Assembly (NCBI RefSeq): GCF_000262245.1
Contig: NZ_AJSX01000022.1
Coordinates: forward strand, 1-64,000
Direction of reading: 5' to 3'
DNA length: 64,000 nt
Source: Pasteurella bettyae CCUG 2042
Lineage (GTDB): Bacteria > Pseudomonadota > Gammaproteobacteria > Enterobacterales > Pasteurellaceae
Under the pieces are notes generated by a model. It was not told the origin of the DNA. It worked only from the letters and a program-made list of their open reading frames with translations, and did no database searches. The position numbers and the translations under genes are program-made. Below, piece by piece: positions 40,087 through 50,469 of the stretch (position 1 is the stretch's first letter; each line of letters begins with the position of its first letter).

Positions 40087-41280
40087 TTATCCTTTTAAGC
40101 GTTCAAATCCTGCTTTTAAATCTGCAATGAGCTCATCGACCTGTTCGAAACCAATATGCAAACGGATTAATGTTCCTGTGAGTTTACGCTTAATATTAGG
40201 ACGAATGGCAGCAATCTCTTCAGGTTGATTATAAAGGATCAATGATTCAAATCCTCCCCATGAATATGCCATACTAAACAATTCAAAATGATCCATTAAA
40301 CATGATAATTGTTGAGAGTTTAATTTCTCATTAAATTCAAAGGAAAATAAGCCTGCTGAACCCGTAAAATCACGTTTAAAGAATTTATGCCCTGGGCAAC
40401 TTAGTAATGCAGGATGATACACTGCTTTCACTTCAGGTTGTTTAGCTAACCAATTAGCTACTTTAATACTACTCTCTTCATGTTGTTTAAAACGGATCGC
40501 TAAACTGTGCAAACCTCGAGTGGTAGTATAAGCACTATCGGCATCAACCATTTGTCCCATTAAGTATGAATTTTCACGTAATTGATCCCAACAACGCTGA
40601 TTAGCTACCGCTGTACCAATCATAATATCAGAATGGCCAACAAGATATTTAGTTCCCGCTTGAATTGAAATATCAATATCATGTTCTAATGCCTTAAACA
40701 AAATTCCGCCCGCCCAAGTATTATCGATCATAATGATAATTTCTGGATTCACTGCACGAACTGCTTTTACGATTGTTGGTACATCTGGTACTTCCATTGT
40801 TAATGAACTAGGGCTTTCTAGAAATAAAACTTTTGTATTATCTTGAATTAGTTTTGCAATTTCTGCACCATCCATAGGATCATAAAAGGTTGTAGATACC
40901 CCCAAGCGAGATAATACTTGAGTACAAAAATCTTGTGTTGGCTCATAGACCGCACCACTCATTAATACATGATCACCTTGTTGTACAAAAGCTAAAATAC
41001 TATTTGTTATCGCTGCTGCGCCACAAGGATAAAGATAACATCCTGCTCCCCCTTCTAGCTCACACATTGCATCTTGTAAGGCAAAATGAGTTAAGGTTCC
41101 ACGACGTCCATAAAATAATGCCTGTTTAGTACGATTAATTGTCGCTTGCTTTTTATCTGCAATTGAATCAAAAACTAATGAAGAGGCACGTTGTATGACT
41201 GGGTTAACACTTCCCTGAGTTACTCTTTTATTTCGACCAGCATGAACTAATGAGGTGGCTAATGAATATTTGTGTGACAT
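40087..41280 (-). CDS. metC: Cystathionine beta-lyase
   Basis: PLP enzyme of 397 residues that cleaves cystathionine to homocysteine, pyruvate and ammonia. PLP lysine in [14 protein letters not shown]; Tyr-Gly-Arg loop [21 protein letters not shown] binds PLP; C-terminal SWGGFESL and [10 protein letters not shown] fit MetC rather than MetB. It makes the homocysteine that acts as MetR co-regulator, so its place next to metR is sensible. Confidence 0.94.
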   Translation of the reverse strand: MSHKYSLATSLVHAGRNKRVTQGSVNPVIQRASSLVFDSIADKKQATINRTKQALFYGRRGTLTHFALQDAMCELEGGAGCYLYPCGAAAITNSILAFVQQGDHVLMSGAVYEPTQDFCTQVLSRLGVSTTFYDPMDGAEIAKLIQDNTKVLFLESPSSLTMEVPDVPTIVKAVRAVNPEIIIMIDNTWAGGILFKALEHDIDISIQAGTKYLVGHSDIMIGTAVANQRCWDQLRENSYLMGQMVDADSAYTTTRGLHSLAIRFKQHEESSIKVANWLAKQPEVKAVYHPALLSCPGHKFFKRDFTGSAGLFSFEFNEKLNSQQLSCLMDHFELFSMAYSWGGFESLILYNQPEEIAAIRPNIKRKLTGTLIRLHIGFEQVDELIADLKAGFERLKG

Positions 41281-41384
41281 AAATACTTCCTATGCTTTTT
41301 ATTATGATAAGGTAACAATAATTAATTCAATAGATAAAATCAACTATTAACTTTAGGATGATTTTTTTAGAATATAGGTCATCG

Positions 41385-41416
41385 ATTTTGCCTTGTTTAA
41401 TCACAATAGGCAAAAT
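41385..41416. repeat. Bulged hairpin in the metC upstream region
   Basis: ATTTTGCC-TTGT, loop TTAATC, ACAA-(TA bulge)-GGCAAAAT: twelve base pairs with one two-base bulge. Lies about 105 bases before the metC start in an otherwise gene-free 293-base gap. Could be part of a metC leader or of an unknown transcript. Confidence 0.55.
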
Positions 41417-41419
41417 ATT

Positions 41420-41561
41420 TCTTAAGTTATTTGCAATAGAATAATTAAACAACTCTGGCAAATAAAAAATTAAGATATCACTAACCCATAGTTATCCATA
41501 GGTTGTAGATTAGCTCTATAGGAACTTTTTCTTTCGCCACTCCTTTTGAGTGGCTTTTTTT
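41420..41561 (+). ncRNA. Candidate plus-strand small RNA ending at a strong terminator
   Basis: The gap between metC and thiQ (both minus) contains a plus-strand terminator: GCCACTC and GAGTGGC arms (41536-41554) followed by seven T. No plus-strand protein gene lies before it; metC reads the other way. The 5' end is not known; my start is only a guess. No clear promoter was found. The T-tract is absent on the minus strand, so it is not the end of a minus-strand gene. Confidence 0.4.
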
Positions 41562-41573
41562 ATATTAAACCTG

Positions 41574-42203
41574 TTAAACAATATGACCATTTTCAATGGT
41601 GAGAATACGATCAATTTTACCCGTTAACTCATTAGGTTGATGAGTCACTATCAGTAAAGTAAGTTGTTTATGCTCACAAATTTGAGATAATAAATTCAAC
41701 ATTTCTAGACGTAAGATAGGATCTAATGCCGAAAAAGGCTCATCTAATAATAGAATAGGTTTATCCCTCAATAAGCATCGAGCTAATGCAACTCGCTGTT
41801 TTTGCCCACCCGATAGTTGATCGGGTTTACGGGTTAAAAATTTTTCTAATCCTACCGCACTTGCTACCTGCTCTACTTGTACCCATTGCTTCTCATTGAG
41901 TTTTAAATGTGGCTTTATGCCTAATCCAATATTTTGTTCAACAGTTAGATGAGGAAATAAATTATTCTCTTGAAACAACATAGAAACTGGGCGTTCACTA
42001 GGTTCTGTCAATGTATGATTTTGTTGGTTTAACCAAATCTCACCTGAATTTGCATATTCAAATCCAGCAATAAGATTTAATAAAGTACTTTTTCCCGCTC
42101 CACTCGCCCCAACAATAGCAATCCGCTCCTTAGGTTGAATATGTAAATTAAACTCCATTAGCATATTTTTATATTGAAACTGAACTTGATCTAGCTTAAT
42201 CAT
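41574..42203 (-). CDS. thiQ: Thiamine ABC transporter ATP-binding protein
   Basis: ATPase of 209 residues for thiamine/TPP import. Walker [10 protein letters not shown], signature [15 protein letters not shown], Walker [15 protein letters not shown], switch VTHQPNEL. Overlaps thiP by 8 bases. Short length is usual for ThiQ. Under the TPP riboswitch at the start of the operon. An uptake signal core (41854-41862) is inside. Confidence 0.94.
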   Translation of the reverse strand: MIKLDQVQFQYKNMLMEFNLHIQPKERIAIVGASGAGKSTLLNLIAGFEYANSGEIWLNQQNHTLTEPSERPVSMLFQENNLFPHLTVEQNIGLGIKPHLKLNEKQWVQVEQVASAVGLEKFLTRKPDQLSGGQKQRVALARCLLRDKPILLLDEPFSALDPILRLEMLNLLSQICEHKQLTLLIVTHQPNELTGKIDRILTIENGHIV

Positions 42204-43821
42204 TGGGCTTTTCCTCGGTAGGAATATAGGAACGTTCCACTATCACAAACATCGCGAAACAAACTAATAATAGAATTAATGCCGTAATGGCTGCTTGATC
42301 ACCTCGGTAACTGCCTAGCTGTTGATACAATAAATAAGGTAACGAAGAAAAATCTTGGCTACCAAATAAAGCGATTGCCGTAAAGTCACCTAATGATAAA
42401 GCACAAGCTAATGCAAAGGCATATTTTATCGGTGCTGCCAATGTATGCCATTCAATAAGGCGAAAACGCTGCCAACCTTTAATCCCTAAAGATTGACAAA
42501 GTTTCTCATAATATTGAAGATTCATATTCATGGGCACTGCCAAAATTTTCAGCACAAATGGCATTGCTGATAGGGCATTACATAACACCATAATGGCAAA
42601 TAAATGTGCCGAAGAAAATTCAATATGTTGTAATAATAAAAATAAACCGATGGCCACAATTAAGCTTGGAATGGCTAATACTAACATGCCTAAATTAAGC
42701 AATAAATGAGCAAGCTTTTCAAAATAAAACCATGCTAAACGTCGGGATAACGCTAATAGTGCTATGGACATCAGCAATGCTAACAGGGCAGAAATTGGTG
42801 CGATAGAAAAGGAATATGCCATAGAACGCCATAATTGTGGGTCTTGCCATGCATGAAGTGCATCTTTCGCCACTAATGCACTAATCACAATGTGAACTAA
42901 AGGAGAAAGTATAAATAAACTGACTATAGCAATCATTAAAATTTGCCAAAATTTAACCGCACTTTTCTGTTTGGCAAACCATAATTCTCTAAAACTTAAA
43001 TGTGTTTCTGGCAATTTACTAAACATGCTACTGAGTACAAACAATAAGAAACAAACAATAAATTGTAATAGCACAAATAAAGCCGCTTTAGATAAATCGA
43101 AATCAAAGATAATGGCTTGATAAATTGCCACTTCAAGGGTGGAATATTTTGGTCCTCCACCTAAACTCAATACGATAGCAAAGCTGGTAAAGCAAAGAGT
43201 AAAAATCAATACCAATGTAGGTAATAGTTGCTGACGTAAATAAGGCCATTCAATTAATCGAATAAATTGCCAGCCTTGTATATTTAATTGTGCGGCGAGT
43301 TGTCGTTGTTGATTAGGAATACTATGAAAACTCTGCAAAAACATACGTGCGGCTAAAGGAATATTAAAAAATAGATGGGCGATTAGAATACCTGATAAGC
43401 CATAAATATTAGGTTGCCATGAGATATTTAGATAAGTTAAAAGTTGTGCAAGCCAACCAGATGAGCCATAAATTCCTAATAAACCAAAAATTGCTACTAA
43501 AGAAGGCAATACAAAAGTTAAGGAAAATAATTTTAATAGCAATAATTTCCCTTTAAACTGCTGATAAAAAAATGCCCTTGCAAAGAACAATCCAATAAGC
43601 ACTGAAAGCCCTGCAGAAAGACTAGCTTGCCAAAAGCTAAACCTTAATACTTGATATAAATAACTATCCTGCCATAAACTTTGCCAAGAGTAAGCTTCCC
43701 CCTGATAAAATACGGCTAATAAAGAGCCTCCATAAATCACCATTAATAAACATAGCACCAAAATCCCACCCACATAATGGGCAGGAGCTAAATGTTTAAT
43801 GGAAGGAAATAATAAGGACAT
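42196..43821 (-). CDS. thiP: Thiamine ABC transporter permease
   Basis: Fused permease of 541 residues with two binding-protein-dependent transport domains and about twelve membrane segments. EAA-like loops are [23 protein letters not shown] in the first half and [24 protein letters not shown] in the second. [25 protein letters not shown] is characteristic of ThiP. Lies between thiB and thiQ with minimal gaps. Confidence 0.95.
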   Translation of the reverse strand: MSLLFPSIKHLAPAHYVGGILVLCLLMVIYGGSLLAVFYQGEAYSWQSLWQDSYLYQVLRFSFWQASLSAGLSVLIGLFFARAFFYQQFKGKLLLLKLFSLTFVLPSLVAIFGLLGIYGSSGWLAQLLTYLNISWQPNIYGLSGILIAHLFFNIPLAARMFLQSFHSIPNQQRQLAAQLNIQGWQFIRLIEWPYLRQQLLPTLVLIFTLCFTSFAIVLSLGGGPKYSTLEVAIYQAIIFDFDLSKAALFVLLQFIVCFLLFVLSSMFSKLPETHLSFRELWFAKQKSAVKFWQILMIAIVSLFILSPLVHIVISALVAKDALHAWQDPQLWRSMAYSFSIAPISALLALLMSIALLALSRRLAWFYFEKLAHLLLNLGMLVLAIPSLIVAIGLFLLLQHIEFSSAHLFAIMVLCNALSAMPFVLKILAVPMNMNLQYYEKLCQSLGIKGWQRFRLIEWHTLAAPIKYAFALACALSLGDFTAIALFGSQDFSSLPYLLYQQLGSYRGDQAAITALILLLVCFAMFVIVERSYIPTEEKPND

Positions 43822-43828
43822 AACGCCG

Positions 43829-44830
43829 TTATTTACTCAATGCTGATTGCCATTGGGTTATCCAAGATTTCAATTGTTCATCACTAATCATCAAAGTATC
43901 AATAGTTTTACTTTTCATCACGGCACTTTTTAGTGCATCGTAATGAGGCTCAATATTGCCTTCAACCACTGGCAACATAATCCCTTTAGTGATAATGGTT
44001 TTTTGGCTATCTGGTTGCAATAGAAAACTTAAAAAATGATCCGCACAAGCATTATTTTTTCCTGCAATTTTGCCTGCCATATCAATTTGTAAGGTTTCAC
44101 CCTCTGCAAATTCTGTGGCAGCATAGTTGGAATTATGCTCATTCAGCAAATGATAAAGCGGAGAGGTATTATTACTTAATACTAAATCAGCTTCTCCTTT
44201 TAAAAAACTACCATAGGTTTCTGACCAACCTTTGCCAACAGTAACAGTATGTTTCTGTAATGTTTGCCACTGTTGATTAATTTGATCTTGTGGATAAAGC
44301 ATATTCATCCAAACTAATAATCCTCTTCCAATACTGCTTGTACGAGGATCTTGATAAATCACCTTAAGATCTTCACGCTCAATTAACTCTTTTAAGCTCT
44401 TAGGTGGATTTTGTAGTTTAGTTTTATCATAAATAAACGCATATTTTGAAAACTCATAAGGCACAAAATATTGGCTCTGCCACTTAACTGGCATGTTAAC
44501 ATGGTTCAAGCTGACACCATGAGGTGCAAATAAACCTGTTTTTTCAGCAGCTTCTAATTGATGATTATCCATACCAATCACCACATCAGCTTTGGTTTTC
44601 TTTCCCTCCAAACGTAAACGATTTAACATGGTCGTACGGCTATCAAAAGGAATCATATTAATTTGACATTGAGGAAAGGCTTTTTCAAAATTGATTTTTA
44701 CTTCAGGACCAGCTCCCCATTGTGCAGCAAAATATTCTTCTGCATAAAGGTTGACCGATTGGAGCTCTGCAACCGCTTGTCCAGACAGAAAAAGTGCGGT
44801 TGAAAAAAGAAAAATTTTAGATTTAGACAT
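43829..44830 (-). CDS. thiB: Thiamine-binding periplasmic protein
   Basis: Periplasmic binding protein of 333 residues, signal peptide ending QAVA-EL. Binds thiamine, TMP and TPP. Features: LNLYAEEYF-type start (here SVNLYAEEYFAAQWGAGPEV), DVVIGMDNHQLEAAEKTGLF, YQDPRTSSIGRGLL and YGSFLKGEADLVLSNNTSP. First gene of thiBPQ, 65 bases after the riboswitch. Two uptake signal cores flank its 5' end. Confidence 0.94.
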   Translation of the reverse strand: MSKSKIFLFSTALFLSGQAVAELQSVNLYAEEYFAAQWGAGPEVKINFEKAFPQCQINMIPFDSRTTMLNRLRLEGKKTKADVVIGMDNHQLEAAEKTGLFAPHGVSLNHVNMPVKWQSQYFVPYEFSKYAFIYDKTKLQNPPKSLKELIEREDLKVIYQDPRTSSIGRGLLVWMNMLYPQDQINQQWQTLQKHTVTVGKGWSETYGSFLKGEADLVLSNNTSPLYHLLNEHNSNYAATEFAEGETLQIDMAGKIAGKNNACADHFLSFLLQPDSQKTIITKGIMLPVVEGNIEPHYDALKSAVMKSKTIDTLMISDEQLKSWITQWQSALSK

Positions 44831-44895
44831 AAAAAAATCCTTTAATTGAAATTAAAGGAATTTAAGTGCGGTACAATTTTAGAAAAATTTACTCG

Positions 44896-44979
44896 CTTTC
44901 TCAAATCCCTACGCTGTGATTAATCAGATCAGGTTCTACGGGTTTCTCTCAGCCTCAAATGAAGCACCCCGTTGAGAAC
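44896..44979 (-). ncRNA. TPP riboswitch (THI element)
   Basis: Read on the minus strand, the element has the conserved parts in order: ACGGGGTGCTTCATTTGAGG, CTGAGAGAAACCCGTAGAAC, CTGATCTGATTAATC and CAGCGTAGGGATTTGAGA. These are the P2-J3 and P4-P5 signatures of the TPP aptamer. It precedes thiB directly, so thiamine uptake is switched off when TPP is plentiful. Confidence 0.95.
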
Positions 44980-45179
44980 GGCAAATAGTTTAATCGCTTT
45001 TAAGGGATTTATTCAAGCCATTTTTCTACAGAGAGATTTAAAATAAGTATGACATTAATTAAACATCCTATGAGCAACCGTATATTTAAAACATTTCTGC
45101 ACAATCTAACTTTTTATAATCCTTAAGATTCAGTTACAATACACATATAAATCTACATACCAAAGACTTAGGAACATCT

Positions 45180-48125
45180 ATGAGTATGCCCATTTCTACC
45201 TTTCAAGCAACGTTAACCCAACTTGCAGAATTATTAATTGAGCAATTTCCTGATCAATGTAATAAGCAATTGTACAAAGATGTTATTGACCAACAACAGG
45301 ATCTCAACACCCCAATTGGACGGCTAGTACAAGCTATTGCGATGTCTGACTTTGTGGTAGAAATTTTCAAAAAACAACCGCACTTTTTATGGGAGTGTTG
45401 GCAAACGAGCCCCTCATTATCTGATTGTGAAAACTATACCTCTCGTTTAACCCTGATATTAAATACAGTAACTGACGAAACGGGGTTATATAAAGCATTA
45501 CGACAATTCCGTAATCGTGAAATGGTGAAGCTCAGTTTTTGTCAGAGCCTGAATTTAGGCACGGTAGAGGAAATTTTTATTCGCCTTTCACAATTAGCTG
45601 AAGCATGCATTATTTGTGCAAGAGATTGGCTCTATAAACAAGCTTGTGCAGATTGGGGAACACCTGTGGATGAACAAGGACATCCTCAACAACTTTATAT
45701 TCTTGGTATGGGTAAACTTGGTGGTTTTGAACTTAATTTTTCATCAGATATTGATTTAATCTTCACCTATCCTGCTAATGGGGAAACTGTTGGAGCTCGT
45801 AAACCAATGGAAAACCAAAAATTCTTTATGCGTTTAGGGCAAAAACTGATTAATGCTTTAGATGAATTTACGGTTGATGGTTTCGTTTACCGTACAGATA
45901 TGCGTTTACGTCCATTTGGTGAAAGCGGTGCATTAGCATTAAGTTTTAATGGAATGGAAACCTATTATCAAGAACAAGGGCGAGATTGGGAACGCTATGC
46001 CATGATTAAAGGGCGAATTTTAGGGGCAGATGAACAAGATCCTAATATCAAAACCTTACGCCAACTACTTCGTCCATTTGTTTATCGCCGTTACATCGAT
46101 TTTAGTGTTATCCAATCTTTACGAGAAATGAAACATAAAATTGAGCGTGAAATCCGTCGTCGTGGCTTAGTGGATAATATAAAGCTTGGTGCGGGTGGAA
46201 TTCGAGAAATAGAATTTATTGTACAAGTTTTTCAACTCATTCGTGGTGGTCGAGAAATTGCCTTACAAAAACATGAATTACTCAAACTTCTCCCTGAAAT
46301 TGAGAAACTAGGTCTGATTAGTGCTGAGCAACATCAAGATTTAATGCAAGCCTATTTATTCTTACGCCGTGTAGAAAACGTATTACAAGCCATTGATGAT
46401 AAACAAACACAATTACTACCTAGCAAAGAATTAGATCAATTACGTTTAGTCGAAGCAACAAAATGTTTTACTCTTTGGGATAAAAATCATCAGAGCATTG
46501 AAATTCATTATCCTATTACTGATTGGCAAAGTTTTTATCACATATTACAACAACATCAGCAAAAAGTGCGGTCAGTTTTTCAAAATTTAATTGGACAAGA
46601 TGAAGAATCAGAACAAGACAGTAAAGAAAATGAATGGCGTGATTTTCTAGATTCTCATATTGAGCAAAATGAGTTATCCGATATTTTAATCCAACAAGGA
46701 ATCGGCGAAAACGAAAGAGAGGAATTAATCCATAAATTAGAAGCTTTCCGTTCTAGTGTGAAACTCCGTTCTATTGGCATTCGAGGACGAGAAGTGCTAG
46801 CTCAACTTCTACCAAATTTATTATTACAAATTTTTTCTCACGCTGAATACCGCACTTTATTACCGAGAATGTTAAACATTGTCGAGAAGATTCTAACCCG
46901 AACAACCTATTTAGAATTATTACTTGAGAACCCTCAAGCATTAACACAACTAATAGAATTATGTGCAAAATCACAACTTATTGCCGAGCAGGTGGCACAA
47001 CATCCGATTTTATTAGATGAGTTATTAGATCCTAAAGCCTTATTAGATCTACCCTCTTATGAAAATTATCCTTCGGAATTACAGCAATATTTACTCCGTT
47101 TGCCTGAAGATGATGATGAACAATTTATTACTGCGTTACGCCAATTTAAACAAGCTACGCTCCTCCGAGTCGCTGCTGCAGATATTTTAGGCGTATTACC
47201 CGTCATGAAAGTGAGTGATCATCTTACTTTCCTTGCCGAAGCCATTATTCATGCCGTAGTCAATCTTGCTTGGCAACAAGTCACTGCTCGTTTCGGTAAA
47301 CCCGAACATTTACAAGATAACCAAACAGGTTTCTTAGTTGTAGGTTACGGAAAACTAGGCGGGATCGAATTAGGTTATCGTTCAGACTTAGATTTAGTCT
47401 TCCTCTATGATGGAACGCATCAAGGTCAAACTATCGGTGGAAAAAAAACCATCGATAATAGCCAATTCTACCTACGTTTAGCGCAAAAGATCATTAGCAT
47501 TTTCAGCATGAATACCAGCGCTGGGATTCTTTACGAAGTGGACATGCGATTACGTCCCTCAGGGAATGCAGGTCCACTAAGTTGTTCATTTAAGGCATTT
47601 GAAGATTATCAAATGAACGAAGCTTGGACTTGGGAAAAACAATCTCTTGTGCGTAGTCGTGCAGTCTATGGTGAACCTGCATTAAGAGCTCAATTTAATG
47701 AAATACGTACAAAAATTTTATCTACCTCTCGTGATTTACAAACACTTAAAATAGATGTGCGAGAAATGCGTGAGAAAATGTATGAACATCTCGCTAACAC
47801 AAACCCCGATCAATTTAATATTAAAAAAGATCATGGAGGCATTACAGATATTGAATTTATTGCTCAGTACTTAGTTCTAGCACATGCCCCAGAAAATCCC
47901 GCATTAGCTTATTGGTCAGATAATGTCCGTATCTTTGATGTTATGGCGGAGCATCATATTATTTCACTTGAGCACGCAGAAACTTTGAAAAATTGCTATA
48001 CCAATTTAAGAAATAAAATACATCATCTGAATTTATTGGGTGCTCCTTCTATCATTAGCAGTAATGAAGTTACTAAGGAACGCCAATTTATTGATGACGT
48101 CTGGAATACCTTATTTACAGATTAA
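45180..48125 (+). CDS. glnE: Bifunctional glutamine synthetase adenylyltransferase/deadenylase
   Basis: Protein of 981 residues that adds or removes AMP on glutamine synthetase, driven by PII and glutamine. Two nucleotidyltransferase domains: [22 protein letters not shown] (about residue 175) and [22 protein letters not shown] (about residue 720), each with GxG and DxD. Helical regulatory parts lie between. Slightly longer than E. coli GlnE (946). Four uptake signal cores are in or beside the gene. Monocistronic. Confidence 0.97.
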   Translation: MSMPISTFQATLTQLAELLIEQFPDQCNKQLYKDVIDQQQDLNTPIGRLVQAIAMSDFVVEIFKKQPHFLWECWQTSPSLSDCENYTSRLTLILNTVTDETGLYKALRQFRNREMVKLSFCQSLNLGTVEEIFIRLSQLAEACIICARDWLYKQACADWGTPVDEQGHPQQLYILGMGKLGGFELNFSSDIDLIFTYPANGETVGARKPMENQKFFMRLGQKLINALDEFTVDGFVYRTDMRLRPFGESGALALSFNGMETYYQEQGRDWERYAMIKGRILGADEQDPNIKTLRQLLRPFVYRRYIDFSVIQSLREMKHKIEREIRRRGLVDNIKLGAGGIREIEFIVQVFQLIRGGREIALQKHELLKLLPEIEKLGLISAEQHQDLMQAYLFLRRVENVLQAIDDKQTQLLPSKELDQLRLVEATKCFTLWDKNHQSIEIHYPITDWQSFYHILQQHQQKVRSVFQNLIGQDEESEQDSKENEWRDFLDSHIEQNELSDILIQQGIGENEREELIHKLEAFRSSVKLRSIGIRGREVLAQLLPNLLLQIFSHAEYRTLLPRMLNIVEKILTRTTYLELLLENPQALTQLIELCAKSQLIAEQVAQHPILLDELLDPKALLDLPSYENYPSELQQYLLRLPEDDDEQFITALRQFKQATLLRVAAADILGVLPVMKVSDHLTFLAEAIIHAVVNLAWQQVTARFGKPEHLQDNQTGFLVVGYGKLGGIELGYRSDLDLVFLYDGTHQGQTIGGKKTIDNSQFYLRLAQKIISIFSMNTSAGILYEVDMRLRPSGNAGPLSCSFKAFEDYQMNEAWTWEKQSLVRSRAVYGEPALRAQFNEIRTKILSTSRDLQTLKIDVREMREKMYEHLANTNPDQFNIKKDHGGITDIEFIAQYLVLAHAPENPALAYWSDNVRIFDVMAEHHIISLEHAETLKNCYTNLRNKIHHLNLLGAPSIISSNEVTKERQFIDDVWNTLFTD

Positions 48126-48133
48126 CCTTCCAT

Positions 48134-48156
48134 AGGGTAAGCCCTAAACTTACCCT
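48134..48156 (+). terminator. Terminator of glnE
   Basis: AGGGTAAG and CTTACCCT arms around a 7-base loop, then TATTATTT. Confidence 0.6.
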
Positions 48157-48185
48157 TATTATTTACCTATAAGCAGGTATCAATT

Positions 48186-48199
48186 TTGATTTAAATCAT
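48186..48199. promoter_or_regulatory. FNR box upstream of ytfE
   Basis: TTGATTTAAATCAT matches the FNR consensus TTGAT-N4-ATCAA at nine of ten bases, about 110 bases before ytfE. In H. influenzae, ytfE is known to be activated by FNR. Confidence 0.7.
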
Positions 48200-48307
48200 T
48201 AAAACCACTTGATTTTTAAAAATTACTTTCTATTTTTTGCCAAATACCCTATTATTTTTGTCAACTTATTTACTTTTACTCTATCATAAACAAAATCTGA
48301 GGTATCT

Positions 48308-48988
48308 ATGACGTTTTCAAATCAAAAATTAAGTGATATTGCCATTTCTGTACCAGGTGCAATTAAATTATTTCGAGAATATGATTTAGATTATTGCTGT
48401 GGTGGTTCTGTGGAATTAGCCAGTGCAGCACAAGCGAAAAATTTAGATATAAATGAAATTAACACACGCCTAACTGAACTACAAAATACACCATCTGAAA
48501 TTGATGAGCCTAATTGGACTGAAACACCATTTAATGAACTTATTACTTATATTATTACTCGCTTCCACGATGGTCATCGTGAACAATTGCCAGAATTACT
48601 GGAACTAGCAAAAAAAGTAGAAGAAGTACATGCTGATCGTGAAGATTGCCCTATCGGTGTAGCGGCAGAATTAGAAAATATTTTTGCAGATCTTTCCCAA
48701 CATTTAATGAAAGAAGAACAAATTCTGTTCCCAATGATTAATGCTGGGAATTATATGATGGCAACCATGCCGATTCGTGTGATGGAAATGGAACATGATG
48801 AAATGGGCGATCAATTAGAAGTTTTAAAATCACTTACCAATAATGTCACCGCACCAGCAGATGCATGTACAAGCTGGAGAACATTATATTCAGGCATTGC
48901 TCATTTTATTGACGAATTAATGTTACACACTCATACTGAAAATAATATTTTATTCCCTCGAGTAAGAAAAGCAGCAGACGTAGAATAG
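48308..48988 (+). CDS. ytfE: Iron-sulfur cluster repair protein YtfE (RIC, ScdA/DnrN type)
   Basis: Di-iron hemerythrin-like protein of 226 residues that repairs Fe-S clusters after nitric oxide or oxidative stress. N-terminal ScdA domain with the double Cys (YDLDYCCGG); iron-binding His/Glu in FHDGHREQLPEL, EEVHADREDCP, MKEEQILFPM, MEHDEMGDQLE and HTHTENNILFPRV. AATCTGAGGTATCT precedes the ATG. Monocistronic with an FNR box upstream. Confidence 0.96.
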   Translation: MTFSNQKLSDIAISVPGAIKLFREYDLDYCCGGSVELASAAQAKNLDINEINTRLTELQNTPSEIDEPNWTETPFNELITYIITRFHDGHREQLPELLELAKKVEEVHADREDCPIGVAAELENIFADLSQHLMKEEQILFPMINAGNYMMATMPIRVMEMEHDEMGDQLEVLKSLTNNVTAPADACTSWRTLYSGIAHFIDELMLHTHTENNILFPRVRKAADVE

Positions 48989-48989
48989 T

Positions 48990-49106
48990 GTAACGACTTT
49001 TAAACCTTCAAGGGATAGTTTTTCAATAGAAAATATTAAAGATGCTCAAGGGAATACTTTAGGGTTGCGCTCGATTATTCGATTAAATGAACAAAAAGTG
49101 CGGTGA
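48990..49106 (+). pseudogene. Short start-less coding relic after ytfE
   Basis: A 38-codon plus-strand frame without a start reads VTTFKPSRDSFSIENIKDAQ then GNTLGLRSIIRLNEQKVR and stops. The composition looks like the C-terminal end of a protein rather than random AT-rich DNA. Its last codons run through an uptake signal (49096-49104) and overlap the 3' end of qseC, whose C-terminus is abnormal. Family not identified. Confidence 0.3.
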
Positions 49107-50462
49107 AATATTCAAAAATTTCTCAAATGAAAGGGCTAGTATACTATATCCGTGTAATTCGGCAATACAATAAACAATAGAAATACCTAAACCACTGCCT
49201 TTTTCATTTTGACCTGCGGGGCGATAAAAACGTTGACCAAGCTTTTGAATTTCTTCATCACTGACACCACCGCCATTATCCTCAATAATCACAGCATTTT
49301 TTGTCAAAATTATCCGAATAAAAGATCTCTCCGAACAATATTTAATCGCATTATCCAATAAGTTGCCTAACATTAAAGAAAGCAATAAAGGCTGACCTTG
49401 TTTTTGTAAAGGTATAGATTGTTTATCAAAAGATAGCTGCATATTACGCTTCGCCGCATAAGCTGATTGAGTCCGCAATACATGCTCTATCAGTTCTTCC
49501 CAATTAATATTTTCTAACTCATCCAACTCATCTAAATTATCAAGGCGGGATAAAGTTAATAATTGTTCCACAAGATTAGTCATACGACTAATACCTTCAT
49601 TTAAATTATTAAGCGCTTCCTGTTGTAATTCAGGCTCATCATTCAGCATTTGCACCAATTCTGTTTGCACTTTTAAACCTGCTAACGGACTACGTAACTC
49701 ATGAGCAGCATCAGAAGTAAAGCGTCGTTCCCGAATTAATGTCTTGGCACTTCTTGCAATATAGCTATTTAACCCATTCACTAAAGGTAATACTTCTGTA
49801 GGCATATTTTGGGTACTAATCAGCGTGTTATCATCTGGTTTACGTTTTTTAAGATTTTCAGATAATTGCTTTAATAAGCTAAATTCCCTTGTAATGATCC
49901 AAACAATAAAACCGAGCATAATGAGGAAAGTCAATATCCATACCAGCAGTTGATCCCATACAAATTTGTTAATTAACCTATCACGATATTCAATCTGTTG
50001 ACCCACAGCAATTAATAATTCTTTGTCCTTAGATGGAAGCCAAAAAATACGCCATTCTTCATCACTATTAGTTAATTTAGCTGTAGAAAACCCCTGGGCA
50101 GGTTGGAAAGATAAGTATTCGCCATTAGCATCATCACTGACAACTTTTTCACCATAGCGAGTAAAAATTGCAAATGCTAAGGCGTCATCATCATATTGTT
50201 TTGATGGCACACCTTGCAGGCTTGATTGATCCACAAAACCTCCAGCAGGTGAAATAAGAGAATTTTGTTTTTCATATAAAATTTGTTGTAGTGAAGAAGA
50301 AGCTAATCGCTTAGCCAATAAAATTTGTCGACTATCAAAAATATGGTTGATCTCTATATGCACATAGTCCCATGTAAAATATCCTATAATCCCTCGAATA
50401 ATTAAAGATACAAGGGATAAAATAATAATTAAACGAAAACGAATGCTCTTCATATAACGCAT
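49083..50462 (-). CDS. qseC: Sensor histidine kinase QseC, with an altered C-terminus
   Basis: Membrane kinase of 459 residues. Two membrane segments flank a periplasmic sensor part; HisKA motif FTSDAAHELRSPLAGL holds the phospho-accepting His; N box GNLLDNAIKYC, G1 IEDNGGGVSDEE and G2 GSGLGISIVYCIAELHG. In Pasteurellaceae the QseBC (FirRS) pair answers catecholamines and iron. After LHGYSIL the protein ends with LSFEKFLNISPHFLFI, encoded by an uptake signal and its flank instead of the usual last strand. The ATP site is intact, so it may still work. A second in-frame ATG (MKSIRF) three codons in is a possible start. Confidence 0.85.
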   Translation of the reverse strand: MRYMKSIRFRLIIILSLVSLIIRGIIGYFTWDYVHIEINHIFDSRQILLAKRLASSSLQQILYEKQNSLISPAGGFVDQSSLQGVPSKQYDDDALAFAIFTRYGEKVVSDDANGEYLSFQPAQGFSTAKLTNSDEEWRIFWLPSKDKELLIAVGQQIEYRDRLINKFVWDQLLVWILTFLIMLGFIVWIITREFSLLKQLSENLKKRKPDDNTLISTQNMPTEVLPLVNGLNSYIARSAKTLIRERRFTSDAAHELRSPLAGLKVQTELVQMLNDEPELQQEALNNLNEGISRMTNLVEQLLTLSRLDNLDELDELENINWEELIEHVLRTQSAYAAKRNMQLSFDKQSIPLQKQGQPLLLSLMLGNLLDNAIKYCSERSFIRIILTKNAVIIEDNGGGVSDEEIQKLGQRFYRPAGQNEKGSGLGISIVYCIAELHGYSILALSFEKFLNISPHFLFI

Positions 50463-50469
50463 CTACATA

